Assembly: GCA_900552465.1 (NCBI GenBank)
Contig: URZO01000003.1
Coordinates: forward strand, 1 to 64,000
Direction of reading: 5' to 3'
DNA: 64,000 nucleotides
Origin: an uncultured Parabacteroides sp.
GTDB taxonomy: Bacteria; Bacteroidota; Bacteroidia; Bacteroidales; Tannerellaceae
Of the stretch, positions 51,001-60,604 are shown in pieces (position 1 is the stretch's first letter; each line of letters opens with the position of its first letter). The notes beneath the pieces were generated by a model. It had not been told where the DNA came from. It searched no databases and saw nothing but the letters and a program-made list of their open reading frames with translations. A program made the position numbers and the translations under genes.

Positions 51001-53037
51001 ATGAAAACCAACATAACAATCATACTTTTTCTCTGTTGTTACTGCCAGATGTTACTGGCTAATGAAGACTCTTTGATACAGCGTCAGGACAGTCTTTGCA
51101 CCGCATTAGGCAAAACGACAGACCCGAAAAGCCGTATTGAATTACTAAAAAAACTACATGAAATAGAACTCGACACACCTGCCTCCCTGAAATGGATACA
51201 GCAAGTCCGGACAGAAGCCCGGAAAATCAACTCACAAGAGGAGGAAGACTGGGCAATACGTTCCCTGACGATCTACTATTATAACGCTGCAAAGCTGGAC
51301 AGTGTCATTCATTATGCCGCACAAGCCGACTCGCTCGCCAAAGAAATGGGAACACGCTCTAAATATTACTACGAAACACAAGCCGTGCTATGCCAGAACC
51401 TACTGTGGGCCGGACAACAGGAAAAAGCATCCGATATAGCGATCCACCAGTTCAAACAGGCCAAGGACGATAATAATACGGGGGGCATCATCAGCCTTAG
51501 TGAAACCCTCGGCCTTATTAACCAGCAGGTTGGACAGGATAGCATTGCCGTCACATACATGACGGAAGGCCTGGAACTGTTGGCCGGGATTTCCGGGAAA
51601 TACGGGCGTGCAATCCAGATTCTGAACAGCATTATCGAATCAGAGCTACGGCTACAGCGGTTCGATGACACCCGGAAACACATAAAACTGCTACAGGAGT
51701 ACTTAATCAAAAGAAAAGAAAGTACCGCCTCTTTTTCATACGGCTGCTACTACTTACTTTCCGAAGCATACTATATCAACCTGAACGTACAACTTAAGAA
51801 TGCAGCTGAGGCCTATAAACACCTCCTTTTAGCCCAACCTTACGAAAAGGATATAGACGACGCTTTCGTCAGACACTTTTACGAATACAGCTTGGCAGCC
51901 TACTACAAACTGACCGGGCAATACGCAAAAGCATTGGACATGATTGACCAGGTACTGGCGATCAAAGCCACTCCCGAAGCGATGAAGCTCAATGCCGAAA
52001 TACTGTTTGACAAGGGAAACACCCGCGAAGCTGCCGTCCAGTACCGCAAATTGCTCGAAGAGAACGAAAACCGGAACGTCGACACATTCGTCCGCCAGAT
52101 AAGCGAACTCCGCGCCATACATGATATGAACCAACTGGAATTGCAGGTGAAAGAACTGCGCGTCAAAGAGCTCGAGCTGAAAGCCAAACAACAACAGCTG
52201 AAGTGGTCGATAGCCCTGGCTTCTTTCTTCTTCGTCATCCTGATATTAGGCTCTTTCATCCACTCGCACACCAATAAGTTGAAGAACGAGCTGCAAAAAG
52301 ACAAACAGGCCCTGCTGAGATCGGAAGAAGCACTGCGCATCGCCCGCGACCATGCTGAGGAATCGGACCGATTGAAGAGCCTGTTCCTCTCCAATATGAG
52401 CCACGAAATACGTACCCCGCTGAATGCGATCGTCGGGTTTGCCCAACTGCTGGATATCGAGTCGGAAGAGGGGGACGAACGGAAAGAGTATACGAAGATC
52501 ATCATGGACAATTCCAACCTCCTGCTCAACTTGGTGAACGACATCCTGGATCTCTCGCGCCTCGAATCGGAACGCTACCGCTTCTCTTTCGCCGAAGAGA
52601 ACCTGGCGGAATGTTGCCGGGGAGCGCTGACAAGCACGAAACACCGCGTGAAGCCAGGCGTGGAACTGCGATTCTCTCCCGAGAACGAAGACTTCACGCT
52701 GAACACCGACAAGCTGCGCCTGCAACAGGTGTTGATCAACCTGGTTGGCAATGCGGCCAAGTTTACCAGAGAGGGCTTCATTGAACTGGCCTACTCGATC
52801 GACAGAAAGAAAGGCCAGGTTCGCTTCACCGTCACCGACACGGGATGCGGCATACCGGCAGACAAACAGGACACCATCTTCGAGCGTTTCGAGAAGCTGA
52901 ACGAGCATGTGCAGGGTACAGGCTTAGGGCTTTCCATCTGTCGCATCATAGCCGAGCGGTTCAATGGCGAAGTGATACTGGACAGGGAGTATACCGGCGG
53001 TGCACGCTTTATCTTCACACATGCCCTGACCCTGTAG
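51001..53037 (+). CDS. TPR-containing membrane sensor histidine kinase, paralog 1
   Basis: 678 aa from MKTNITIILFLCCYCQMLLA, a signal peptide; the open frame begins 11 codons earlier but overlaps the promoter side. Residues 30-385 are a periplasmic helical TPR-like domain (KTTDPKSRIELLKKLHE, VRHFYEYSLAAYYKLTGQYAKALDMI as two stretches). A coiled segment (ELQVKELRVKELELKAKQQQ) leads to one TM helix (WSIALASFFFVILILGSFI). Then HisKA with His near 468 (SNMSHEIRTPLNAIVGF) and HATPase (NLVGNAAKFTREG, DTGCGIP, GTGLGLSICRII). No receiver domain is fused and no response regulator is adjacent, so the partner is elsewhere. It shares most of its cytoplasmic half with the kinases at 53223 and 57248. Confidence 0.92.
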   Translation: MKTNITIILFLCCYCQMLLANEDSLIQRQDSLCTALGKTTDPKSRIELLKKLHEIELDTPASLKWIQQVRTEARKINSQEEEDWAIRSLTIYYYNAAKLDSVIHYAAQADSLAKEMGTRSKYYYETQAVLCQNLLWAGQQEKASDIAIHQFKQAKDDNNTGGIISLSETLGLINQQVGQDSIAVTYMTEGLELLAGISGKYGRAIQILNSIIESELRLQRFDDTRKHIKLLQEYLIKRKESTASFSYGCYYLLSEAYYINLNVQLKNAAEAYKHLLLAQPYEKDIDDAFVRHFYEYSLAAYYKLTGQYAKALDMIDQVLAIKATPEAMKLNAEILFDKGNTREAAVQYRKLLEENENRNVDTFVRQISELRAIHDMNQLELQVKELRVKELELKAKQQQLKWSIALASFFFVILILGSFIHSHTNKLKNELQKDKQALLRSEEALRIARDHAEESDRLKSLFLSNMSHEIRTPLNAIVGFAQLLDIESEEGDERKEYTKIIMDNSNLLLNLVNDILDLSRLESERYRFSFAEENLAECCRGALTSTKHRVKPGVELRFSPENEDFTLNTDKLRLQQVLINLVGNAAKFTREGFIELAYSIDRKKGQVRFTVTDTGCGIPADKQDTIFERFEKLNEHVQGTGLGLSICRIIAERFNGEVILDREYTGGARFIFTHALTL

Positions 53038-53180
53038 GACCCCGAAAAGGACGGCGGAAAATAATCGCATATTCTTACGGTTTCTTTCAGCCGATGTAAA
53101 CCAATCGGGCCATCCGTATTGCGCCCATTTTTCTATCACTCAGCACTATAACTCATCATTCATAATCCATATTTCTTTAC

Positions 53181-53188
53181 TATCTTTG
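53181..53188 (+). promoter_or_regulatory. -7 element for the second TPR kinase
   Basis: TATCTTTG, 34 bases before the ATG at 53223. The same element, spacing and flanks occur before the first kinase, so promoter and gene were duplicated together. Confidence 0.6.
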
Positions 53189-53222
53189 TCTTTATTCTCA
53201 AATACAATCGAACCAAGATAGA

Positions 53223-55271
53223 ATGAAGACATACTCTATTATCATCCTTTTTCTCTATTGCATCTGCAACGTTTCAATGGCTAATGAAGACTCTATGGTA
53301 CAATCCGAGGATAGCCTCAGCAGTGTATTAGCAAAGACGACAGACCCCGCCAAACGTATAGAAATCCTGCAAGAGCTATGCGCCTTAACGACCAACACGC
53401 CGGCAACACTGAAATGGATACAGCAAGTCAGGACCGAAGCCCGAAAGAACAACTCGCGGGAAAACGAGGACTGGGCGCTCGGGCATCTGGCAGTCTACTT
53501 CTATAATTTCGAGATGCTGGACAGCCTCATCTATTATACCGCACAATCCGACTCGCTCGCCAAGGTCATGGAAAAACACAGCGACTACTACTACGGGGCA
53601 CAAGCACTGCTATGCCAGAACCTCCTGTGGATCGGACAATGGGAAAAGGCCTCTGACACCGCCATCCGCCTCTTCAAACAGGCAAAAGAGGAGAATAGCA
53701 CAAACGGTATTATTAACCTTGGGGAAACACTCGGACTTATCAACCAGCAAATCGGACAGGACAGTATCGCTGTTACCTATCTGAAGGAAAGCTTAGAAAT
53801 GCTGATCGATACTTCGGGGAAAGTGCCCTACATCATCCGCGTCCTCAACAGCATCATCGACTCGGAGCTGAAGCTCAAGCGGTTTGAAGACGCCCGCAAG
53901 CATGTGGAAGATCTGCAGAGTCACTTAGACGATATGATGCAAAACGTCACCAACTCGGGAATGATGCACCTGTACAACAGCAACTATCTGCTGTCTGAGG
54001 CATACTACATCAACCTCTATGTGCAACTTGGAAATGCGGATGAGGCCAAAAAGCACCTTCTCCTGGCCCAATCGTATGAGAATAATATAAATGACGGGTA
54101 TGTGGAACACTTCTACAAGTTCAGTTTGGCCGCCTACTACAAGCTGACGAAACAATATGCCCAGGCACTCAACATCATCAACCAGGCGGAAGAACTCAGC
54201 GACTCGCCCGAAACGCTGAAGCTCAAAGCCGAAATCCTGCTCGACAAGGGAGACGCCCGCGAGGCGGCCCTCCAATACCGCAAAGCGCTCGAACAGAACG
54301 AAAGCCGGAACGTCGAGACCTTCATGCGCCAGATAAGCGAACTCCGTGCCATCCACGACACGAACCAACTGGAACTGGAGGTGAAAGAACTCCGCGTCAA
54401 AGAACTCGAACTGGAAGCCAAACAGCAGCAGTTGAAATGGTCGATCGCCCTGACGTCCCTCTTCCTCATCATGCTGATATTGGGAACGCTTGTCTACATT
54501 CATACCCGCCGGCTGAATAACGAACTGAAAAAAGATAAACAGGCTTTGCTTAAATCAGAAAAAGAGCTGCGTATTGCCCGCGACCATGCCGAGGAGTCGG
54601 ACCGCCTGAAAAGCCTGTTCCTCTCCAATATGAGCCATGAGATACGTACCCCGCTGAATGCGATCGTCGGGTTTGCCCAACTGCTGAATATGGAGATGCA
54701 GGAGGAGGATGAACGGAAAGAGTTCACCAAAGTGATCATGGACAATTCCGCCCTTTTACTCAATCTGGTGAACGATATCCTGGACATCTCGCGCCTGGAA
54801 TCGGAGCGCTACCGTTTCTCTTTCGCCGAAGAGAACCTTGCGGAGTGTTGCCGGGGGGCACTGACGAGTGTGGAACATCGCGTGAAACCGGGTGTGGAAT
54901 TGCGATTCTCACCGGAAAGCGAAGACTTCATACTGAACACAGATAAACTGCGCCTGCAGCAAGTACTGATCAACCTGGTCGGCAACGCGGCCAAGTTTAC
55001 GAAGGAAGGCTATATTGAACTGGCTTACACGGTAGACAGAGGAAAAGGACTGGTCCGCTTCACCGTCACAGATACGGGATGCGGCATACCAGCGGACAAG
55101 CAAGACACCATATTCGAACGTTTCGAAAAACTGAACGAATATGTGCAAGGCACAGGATTGGGACTTTCCATCTGCCGCATCATAGCCGCCAGATTCAATG
55201 GGGAAGTGATGCTGGACAAAGCGTACACCGACGGAGCACGCTTTGTCTTTACACACTCATTAAATATTTAA
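53223..55271 (+). CDS. TPR-containing membrane sensor histidine kinase, paralog 2
   Basis: 682 aa, closest to paralog 1: signal MKTYSIIILFLYCICNVSMA, TPR domain with the same order, TM helix WSIALTSLFLIMLILGTLVY, His near 472 in SNMSHEIRTP, and GTGLGLSICRIIAARFNGE at the end. The cytoplasmic part is almost identical to paralog 1, while the periplasmic TPR part differs more, notably at NVTNSGMMHLYNSNYLLSEA. That pattern suggests the copies sense different signals and feed the same output. Separated from paralog 1 by 185 bases with its own promoter. Confidence 0.92.
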   Translation: MKTYSIIILFLYCICNVSMANEDSMVQSEDSLSSVLAKTTDPAKRIEILQELCALTTNTPATLKWIQQVRTEARKNNSRENEDWALGHLAVYFYNFEMLDSLIYYTAQSDSLAKVMEKHSDYYYGAQALLCQNLLWIGQWEKASDTAIRLFKQAKEENSTNGIINLGETLGLINQQIGQDSIAVTYLKESLEMLIDTSGKVPYIIRVLNSIIDSELKLKRFEDARKHVEDLQSHLDDMMQNVTNSGMMHLYNSNYLLSEAYYINLYVQLGNADEAKKHLLLAQSYENNINDGYVEHFYKFSLAAYYKLTKQYAQALNIINQAEELSDSPETLKLKAEILLDKGDAREAALQYRKALEQNESRNVETFMRQISELRAIHDTNQLELEVKELRVKELELEAKQQQLKWSIALTSLFLIMLILGTLVYIHTRRLNNELKKDKQALLKSEKELRIARDHAEESDRLKSLFLSNMSHEIRTPLNAIVGFAQLLNMEMQEEDERKEFTKVIMDNSALLLNLVNDILDISRLESERYRFSFAEENLAECCRGALTSVEHRVKPGVELRFSPESEDFILNTDKLRLQQVLINLVGNAAKFTKEGYIELAYTVDRGKGLVRFTVTDTGCGIPADKQDTIFERFEKLNEYVQGTGLGLSICRIIAARFNGEVMLDKAYTDGARFVFTHSLNI

Positions 55272-55274
55272 CTC

Positions 55275-57014
55275 CTATTCGACGATATGCGGAGAATAAG
55301 GACCGGGAACCAGGTCTTCAAACTGTTCCCATGGGATCGGATCAAACTCCATCTCCACCATGATACGGACAGGCTCGTTAGCATTAATCTTGTCACGTGA
55401 GGAAAGGATCTTACGGAGGATCTCTTCGTTTGCCGCATTCTTCCGAATCGACATGTTGTAGGCATCTACTTCCATTTCAATATAGACTGTCATGCCGCGA
55501 ACGGTCGTCTTGACAAAGATACGCTTCTTTCCCGAGTCGGCAGCCTTGGTCCTGCGGATTGTCGTTTTAACGAAGATACGGGAAGAAGCAGTGGCAACAG
55601 GCTGGTCGACTATCAAGCTGTTCATCGTACGACTGTTGGCAACGATCAGTTCTTCTTTCAACCCGACGATACTGCCATAGCTATCGAGGTCTTTCTGGTC
55701 GGAAACGTCCCAACTCAATGTAGACTTGGAAGCGATCCAGAGATCATTCCAGAAATCAGGATCATCGGAAGGAAGATCCATCACATCAGACAACTGCTGT
55801 ATGGCATCCACATCTTCGGTCTCTTCAGTCTCACCATCGCTGTCCGGAATTTCCGGTATGTCGTATGTGATAGCATCCGCCGGATAGGAGGATACATGAA
55901 ACATTAGGTCGTTGCAATCACCGTCTCCCTTCAGGAGATTGATGCGTTCGTTCGGCAAGTCTTCAAAGCCGACTACGACGAAATTGTCTTTCTTAAACAA
56001 GACCGTATGGCTCTTGTTTCCGGATTCCGGATTCCATTCAGGATAAGAGTAAAAACGGAACTTGCCGTCACCGATCGTACGGTTCAACAGATTATATCCG
56101 TCAGAACGGAGCACCCAACCGATCGAAGTACCAGCCGGGAAAGTATCTTCCAGACGGCCTGTCTCCGGATTATAATATTTCAACCGGACTGCCTCACCTG
56201 CTTTCAGCCCCGAACTCAGGAGCCGGACAATATTTGCTCTCGGAAATGCAACGATTTCTTTGATTGAGGCAGGATCTACATTCTTAATATCCCCCTTGTA
56301 AGAGAAATATCCGAGTACATTATCAAACAAACTGCTGGTATGGAGCAGGCTTACCCAGATCTGTGCATCTTCCTTTACATACAGGTCAGTTCGTTTACGA
56401 TATACCTGATCCGCACTGCGCCATTCAGGAAACGCACGATTGATAGCCTGCAGGAGAGAACTGCTGACATTTTCCTTTTTCGTAACATAGTCTGGCCGTC
56501 CCAATGAATTCCAGCCACCGAGCGTCTGATAGGGATAATTATCAGACCTTCCGAACAGCGCCTTAGTCTGAACTTCCTCTTTATCCAGACTGGCCTCCTC
56601 AAATGTCACTGACCCGTTTGCAATCCGGCCATATTGCAAAGAAGGGACTCCTACGTAAGAAGAATAGACATACAATTCTCCGAGCTGTTCCGGAAGCAAA
56701 CGAGACAATTTATATTCTCCCCTGCCATTCGTGAAACCAGTAAAGACTGGCGACAGATTTGTTTTCTTCACTACTAATCCGTCCCGGATTTCAAGCGGAT
56801 TTTCAGCATAGACCTCAAATGACACTCGATAACCGTCGGGCACGTCATATTTGAGATTAAACATTACCGGCTGCGCACCGATTTCGGCGATAGCATTTTG
56901 CCGGGCATAGGAATCATCTGTTCCTATCTTGTTCAGATCCGTATCCGAACAGGAAATAAGTAATAGAAGAACGAGACTCCATAAAGAATTCTGAAGGATG
57001 CATTGTGTGTTCAT
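55275..57014 (-). CDS. LruC-domain lipoprotein
   Basis: 579 aa. Signal with lipobox LISC near residue 22, followed by SDTDLN. Early beta-rich region (FNLKYDVPDGYRVSFEVYAE) may be a carboxypeptidase-like fold. The DUF4114-like segment VVGFEDLPNERINLLKGDGDCNDLMFHVS near 350 and the C-terminal region typical of LruC proteins (MVEMEFDPIPWEQFEDLVPG) are recognisable. A nine-residue motif occurs twice, RIFVKTTIR and RIFVKTTVR, about 20 residues apart near 475. It is antisense to the three kinases, converges on paralog 2 with 3 bases between stops, and divides the kinase cluster. Probably cell-surface; role unknown. Confidence 0.85.
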   Translation of the reverse strand: MNTQCILQNSLWSLVLLLLISCSDTDLNKIGTDDSYARQNAIAEIGAQPVMFNLKYDVPDGYRVSFEVYAENPLEIRDGLVVKKTNLSPVFTGFTNGRGEYKLSRLLPEQLGELYVYSSYVGVPSLQYGRIANGSVTFEEASLDKEEVQTKALFGRSDNYPYQTLGGWNSLGRPDYVTKKENVSSSLLQAINRAFPEWRSADQVYRKRTDLYVKEDAQIWVSLLHTSSLFDNVLGYFSYKGDIKNVDPASIKEIVAFPRANIVRLLSSGLKAGEAVRLKYYNPETGRLEDTFPAGTSIGWVLRSDGYNLLNRTIGDGKFRFYSYPEWNPESGNKSHTVLFKKDNFVVVGFEDLPNERINLLKGDGDCNDLMFHVSSYPADAITYDIPEIPDSDGETEETEDVDAIQQLSDVMDLPSDDPDFWNDLWIASKSTLSWDVSDQKDLDSYGSIVGLKEELIVANSRTMNSLIVDQPVATASSRIFVKTTIRRTKAADSGKKRIFVKTTVRGMTVYIEMEVDAYNMSIRKNAANEEILRKILSSRDKINANEPVRIMVEMEFDPIPWEQFEDLVPGPYSPHIVE

Positions 57015-57201
57015 AGGCTATTATGATATTCCTTTTTATCATACAAAGAAAGTAATAATAATCAACAAATAAGCATATAAAACATGATATTTATTCCGAC
57101 ACATATGCATTTATTTGGTAATAATCATTACGAGGCTTGATTATCAAAAAAAATAGAACAACCATTAAAAAAATATGATATGATTTATCAAACATTATAC
57201 A

Positions 57202-57209
57202 TATCTTTG
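57202..57209 (+). promoter_or_regulatory. -7 element for the third TPR kinase
   Basis: TATCTTTG, 38 bases before the ATG at 57248, in a 233-base divergent AT-rich region shared with the LruC gene. Confidence 0.6.
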
Positions 57210-57247
57210 TAAGCATATCATGAATTAAAAACACTATATATTATACA

Positions 57248-59296
57248 ATGAGTAAAAATAATAGCCTTCTTCTATTGATATTCTGCCTTTGCAGTATTAT
57301 CACATCATATGGTTCCGAATTGGGACAGCAAAAAGACAGCATAAAAGAACTTCTGATGATTACATCAGATACCGACAAGCGTCTGGAGCTACTGGAAAAA
57401 ATGTCTTATCTTTCAATGGATGATTCTACGGGATATTTCTGGTTGAACCAACTCCGGAAAGAGGCAAGCGAAGCGCAGAAAACCGATAAGGAAGGGTGGG
57501 CGATCCGTACGTTGGTCCGCTTTTACTACAATATGGGAGATGTGGAAAACGTATCGTTCTATGTATCCCAGGTCGATTCTCTTGCTAAAGTGACCGGAGA
57601 ATACAAAGACTACTATTTTGACGCCCACACCTTCCTCTGCCAACTCCTATTATGGGACAACCAGTTCGAAAAAGCGGCTGACGCAGCCATCCGCCTGTAC
57701 AACCTGGCTAAAGATGAGAAGAACGAAACCGGTATCATCTGTAGCTGCGAAACCCAAGGACTGATCAACCAACGGATCGGCCGGGATAGTGTCGCCGTCG
57801 ACTTTTTCCTTGAAGGGCTGGATCTGCTGCTAAAGAAAGGAACGGAACATCGCTACGTCGTCCAATACCTCAACAATTTGATCGAATCCGAACTAAAACT
57901 GAACCGGTTCGATAGTGCACATAAGCATCTCGATCTGTTGCAAACATTGATAGCCAATATCAAAAACGGGAGCTACGGACCCGATCCTTCTTTCCCCTAT
58001 GACCGCTGTACATTGCTATCAGAGGCTTTTTACCTTAACCTCTACGTCCGGCAAAAGAACGCTCCGGAAGCCAAAAAGCACATGGATGCGGCGATCCCCC
58101 ATCTCGACAATCTGGATGATACGTATGTACGCATTTTCTATCTGTTCAGCGTCGCAAGCTATTACAAACTGACAGGCCAATATACGCAGGCTTTGAATAC
58201 GATCAACACTGTGGCAGAACTTGACAACAGTCCGGACGTAAAGAAACTGAGAGCCGAAATACTGATGGATATGGGAAACACACGCGAAGCGGCCCTGCAA
58301 TACAAAGAAGCATTAGTGCAAAACGAAGAGATAAACAGCGCTTCCTTCGTCCGCCAGTTGAGCCAGTTGCATGCACTCCACGACATGAACAACCTCGAAC
58401 TCCAGGTAAAAGAACTCCGCGTGACAGAGTTGGAGCTGGGAGCAAAACGGCAGCAATTGAAATGGACTGTTGCCTTAGCCAGCCTATTCCTGGTGATACT
58501 TATATTGGGAACTATTATTTATATGCACACCCATAAACTGAAAAACGAGCTGCAGAAAGACAAACAGGCCTTGCTGGAATCGGAAAAAGCACTGAGGATC
58601 GCCCGTGACCATGCCGAGGAATCAGACCGCCTCAAAAGCCTGTTCCTCTCCAATATGAGCCACGAGATACGCACGCCGCTGAATGCCATCGTCGGGTTTG
58701 CCCAGATATTGGATGTGGAAACAGAGATCGGCGACGAGCGGAAAGAATATACGCATATCATTATGGATAACTCCGCCCTCCTGCTTAACCTGGTCAACGA
58801 CATACTGGACATTTCCCGCCTGGAATCGGAAAGATACCGCTTCACTTTTGCCGAAGAGAATCTGATGGAATGTTGCCGCAGCGCATTGATGAGTGTGGAA
58901 CACCGTGTGAAACCCGGAGTCGAATTAAAACTGACACCCGAAGATGAGAACTTCATCCTGAAAACAGACAAACTACGCCTCCAGCAAGTACTGATCAACC
59001 TGGTTGGCAACGCAACCAAATTCACGGAGCGTGGTTTCATCGAACTGGCTTACACGGTCGACGAGGCAAAAGGAGTCATACGTTTCACCGTCACCGACAC
59101 CGGTTGCGGAATACCGGCCGACAAGCAAGACGCCATATTCGAACGTTTCGAGAAGCTGAACGAATGTGTCCAGGGAACCGGCTTAGGACTTTCAATCTGT
59201 CGTATCATTGCCGAACGCTTTGAAGGAGAGGTTACGCTCGACAAAGATTATACCGGTGGGGCACGCTTTATTTTCACGCATTCTCTCCACCTCTAA
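57248..59296 (+). CDS. TPR-containing membrane sensor histidine kinase, paralog 3
   Basis: 682 aa, the most diverged of the three. Signal MSKNNSLLLLIFCLCSIITSYG, TPR domain with KITSDTDKRLELLEKMSYLS-like and YVRIFYLFSVASYYKLTGQY segments, TM helix WTVALASLFLVILILGTIIY, His near 472 in SNMSHEIRTP, HATPase ending GTGLGLSICRIIAERFEGE. No receiver or output domain. It is followed after 56 bases by the DUF3843 gene, which has its own -7 element. Confidence 0.92.
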   Translation: MSKNNSLLLLIFCLCSIITSYGSELGQQKDSIKELLMITSDTDKRLELLEKMSYLSMDDSTGYFWLNQLRKEASEAQKTDKEGWAIRTLVRFYYNMGDVENVSFYVSQVDSLAKVTGEYKDYYFDAHTFLCQLLLWDNQFEKAADAAIRLYNLAKDEKNETGIICSCETQGLINQRIGRDSVAVDFFLEGLDLLLKKGTEHRYVVQYLNNLIESELKLNRFDSAHKHLDLLQTLIANIKNGSYGPDPSFPYDRCTLLSEAFYLNLYVRQKNAPEAKKHMDAAIPHLDNLDDTYVRIFYLFSVASYYKLTGQYTQALNTINTVAELDNSPDVKKLRAEILMDMGNTREAALQYKEALVQNEEINSASFVRQLSQLHALHDMNNLELQVKELRVTELELGAKRQQLKWTVALASLFLVILILGTIIYMHTHKLKNELQKDKQALLESEKALRIARDHAEESDRLKSLFLSNMSHEIRTPLNAIVGFAQILDVETEIGDERKEYTHIIMDNSALLLNLVNDILDISRLESERYRFTFAEENLMECCRSALMSVEHRVKPGVELKLTPEDENFILKTDKLRLQQVLINLVGNATKFTERGFIELAYTVDEAKGVIRFTVTDTGCGIPADKQDAIFERFEKLNECVQGTGLGLSICRIIAERFEGEVTLDKDYTGGARFIFTHSLHL

Positions 59297-59305
59297 AATA
59301 TTTGT

Positions 59306-59313
59306 TACATTTG
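59306..59313 (+). promoter_or_regulatory. -7 element for the DUF3843 gene
   Basis: TACATTTG, 39 bases before the ATG at 59353. Confidence 0.5.
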
Positions 59314-59352
59314 TGCCTCAATTAATAATAGAGCACAAATAAGTCTTATTAT

Positions 59353-60600
59353 ATGAAGAACATTAAAATTTATCCGAAAGACTGGATGCTACTGCATCCC
59401 TATAAACAATCCGACTCGACAGACCTTTATTATACCCAGATAGCAAACCGCATTTACGACATGTTGGAAAAGACACACCTGGCTTACTCTTTTGAACAGG
59501 AAGAAGTCAAGCAGGTTTGTATACGTATGGCCGCCTATTTCGAAGATGTCATTTCCGGCCTGAACATCTGGCGTTCGTTTATCCGGGAGCATAAAGCGTT
59601 ATACGGCAAATACCTGCCGTTCTATACACCCGACGACCATTACTACGATGACGAAGTCAATTACGAAGATGTACGATTCTTGCTTTGGCATTACACGCAA
59701 CAATATCACGGAGCCAGCAAAGGAACATTCGTCAGCCCGGACAATGCGGCAAACGGAGATACGGCAAGTCTGATCTACCAACTCTTTTGCGACGAATGGG
59801 CGACAGCACCCGAGAACGAAAGAATGCAGCAGCTTTTTGCATCGGAAACCCGATATGAAGAAGAATCGCAATATAATGAACTGTTGTACTGGTTCCATTA
59901 TAAATGTTATCTGTTTACCGATGCACAGGAAGTGTTAACCGGAACAATCAAAGAATATTGGCAACAAACCGAAGAACGGAACGATCAGGCTATCATGGTC
60001 ATCCACGATTCGCTGGCCCGCGTCTCAAAAAGTCCTTTCCTTGCCTACACGTCTCCGAAATGGCTTTCCCTGATCCTTCCGGCCGAACACCCGGATCATG
60101 AGCTGTTTGCTGGAGAAGCCGAGAAAACCCAGTCGTTCAAAGAGCCGGTATCGGAAGAAGCCGAACGAACATTAGCCGAGCATTTCGAAAAGTTCACTGC
60201 AGCGGCAGCTGGCAAACCGCTTCTTTATTTCAAAACCAAACAAGAGTTCCTGGATTTTCTCACAAATATCGGCATAGACACGCAAGGTGTAGCCGGCGAC
60301 ACCGTTCCGCAGAAATTTGCCGTTTACGCCACACCGACGGAAGGGCTGCAAATCCTGGCAAATGGCGTCGAATATATCAAAGACGAAAACAACCCCTTCT
60401 ACGATCAGAAGAAAGCGGAAAGTCAAGCCATCTCTTTCTTCATGGTGAAGCAATGCAGCCCATACCTGTTACGGATACTGGAAGAAAAAGGCATGCTGTC
60501 AGACGCCCAGGCCAAAAGCCTGCTCAGCGAAGAACGCAGCAAAGCGATCATTCACGAGAACTGGGACTTCCTGATGCGCTATTTCCTCCGGGAATATTGA
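59353..60600 (+). CDS. DUF3843-like cytosolic protein
   Basis: 415 aa, no signal or membrane segment. Begins MKNIKIYPKDWMLLHPYKQS with IANRIYDMLEKTHLAYSF, which I recall as the Bacteroidetes family DUF3843. Helical N-terminal half with many Tyr and acidic residues; C-terminal ends SKAIIHENWDFLMRYFLREY. Function unknown. Convergent with the oxidoreductase gene, 4 bases between stops. Confidence 0.75.
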   Translation: MKNIKIYPKDWMLLHPYKQSDSTDLYYTQIANRIYDMLEKTHLAYSFEQEEVKQVCIRMAAYFEDVISGLNIWRSFIREHKALYGKYLPFYTPDDHYYDDEVNYEDVRFLLWHYTQQYHGASKGTFVSPDNAANGDTASLIYQLFCDEWATAPENERMQQLFASETRYEEESQYNELLYWFHYKCYLFTDAQEVLTGTIKEYWQQTEERNDQAIMVIHDSLARVSKSPFLAYTSPKWLSLILPAEHPDHELFAGEAEKTQSFKEPVSEEAERTLAEHFEKFTAAAAGKPLLYFKTKQEFLDFLTNIGIDTQGVAGDTVPQKFAVYATPTEGLQILANGVEYIKDENNPFYDQKKAESQAISFFMVKQCSPYLLRILEEKGMLSDAQAKSLLSEERSKAIIHENWDFLMRYFLREY

Positions 60601-60604
60601 TCTG

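Noticed and set aside
52246..52908. Minus-strand open frame of 220 codons within the first TPR kinase
   Set aside because: Antisense shadow of the HisKA and HATPase region; similar shadows occur over the other two paralogs in the same place, as expected from the coding strand.
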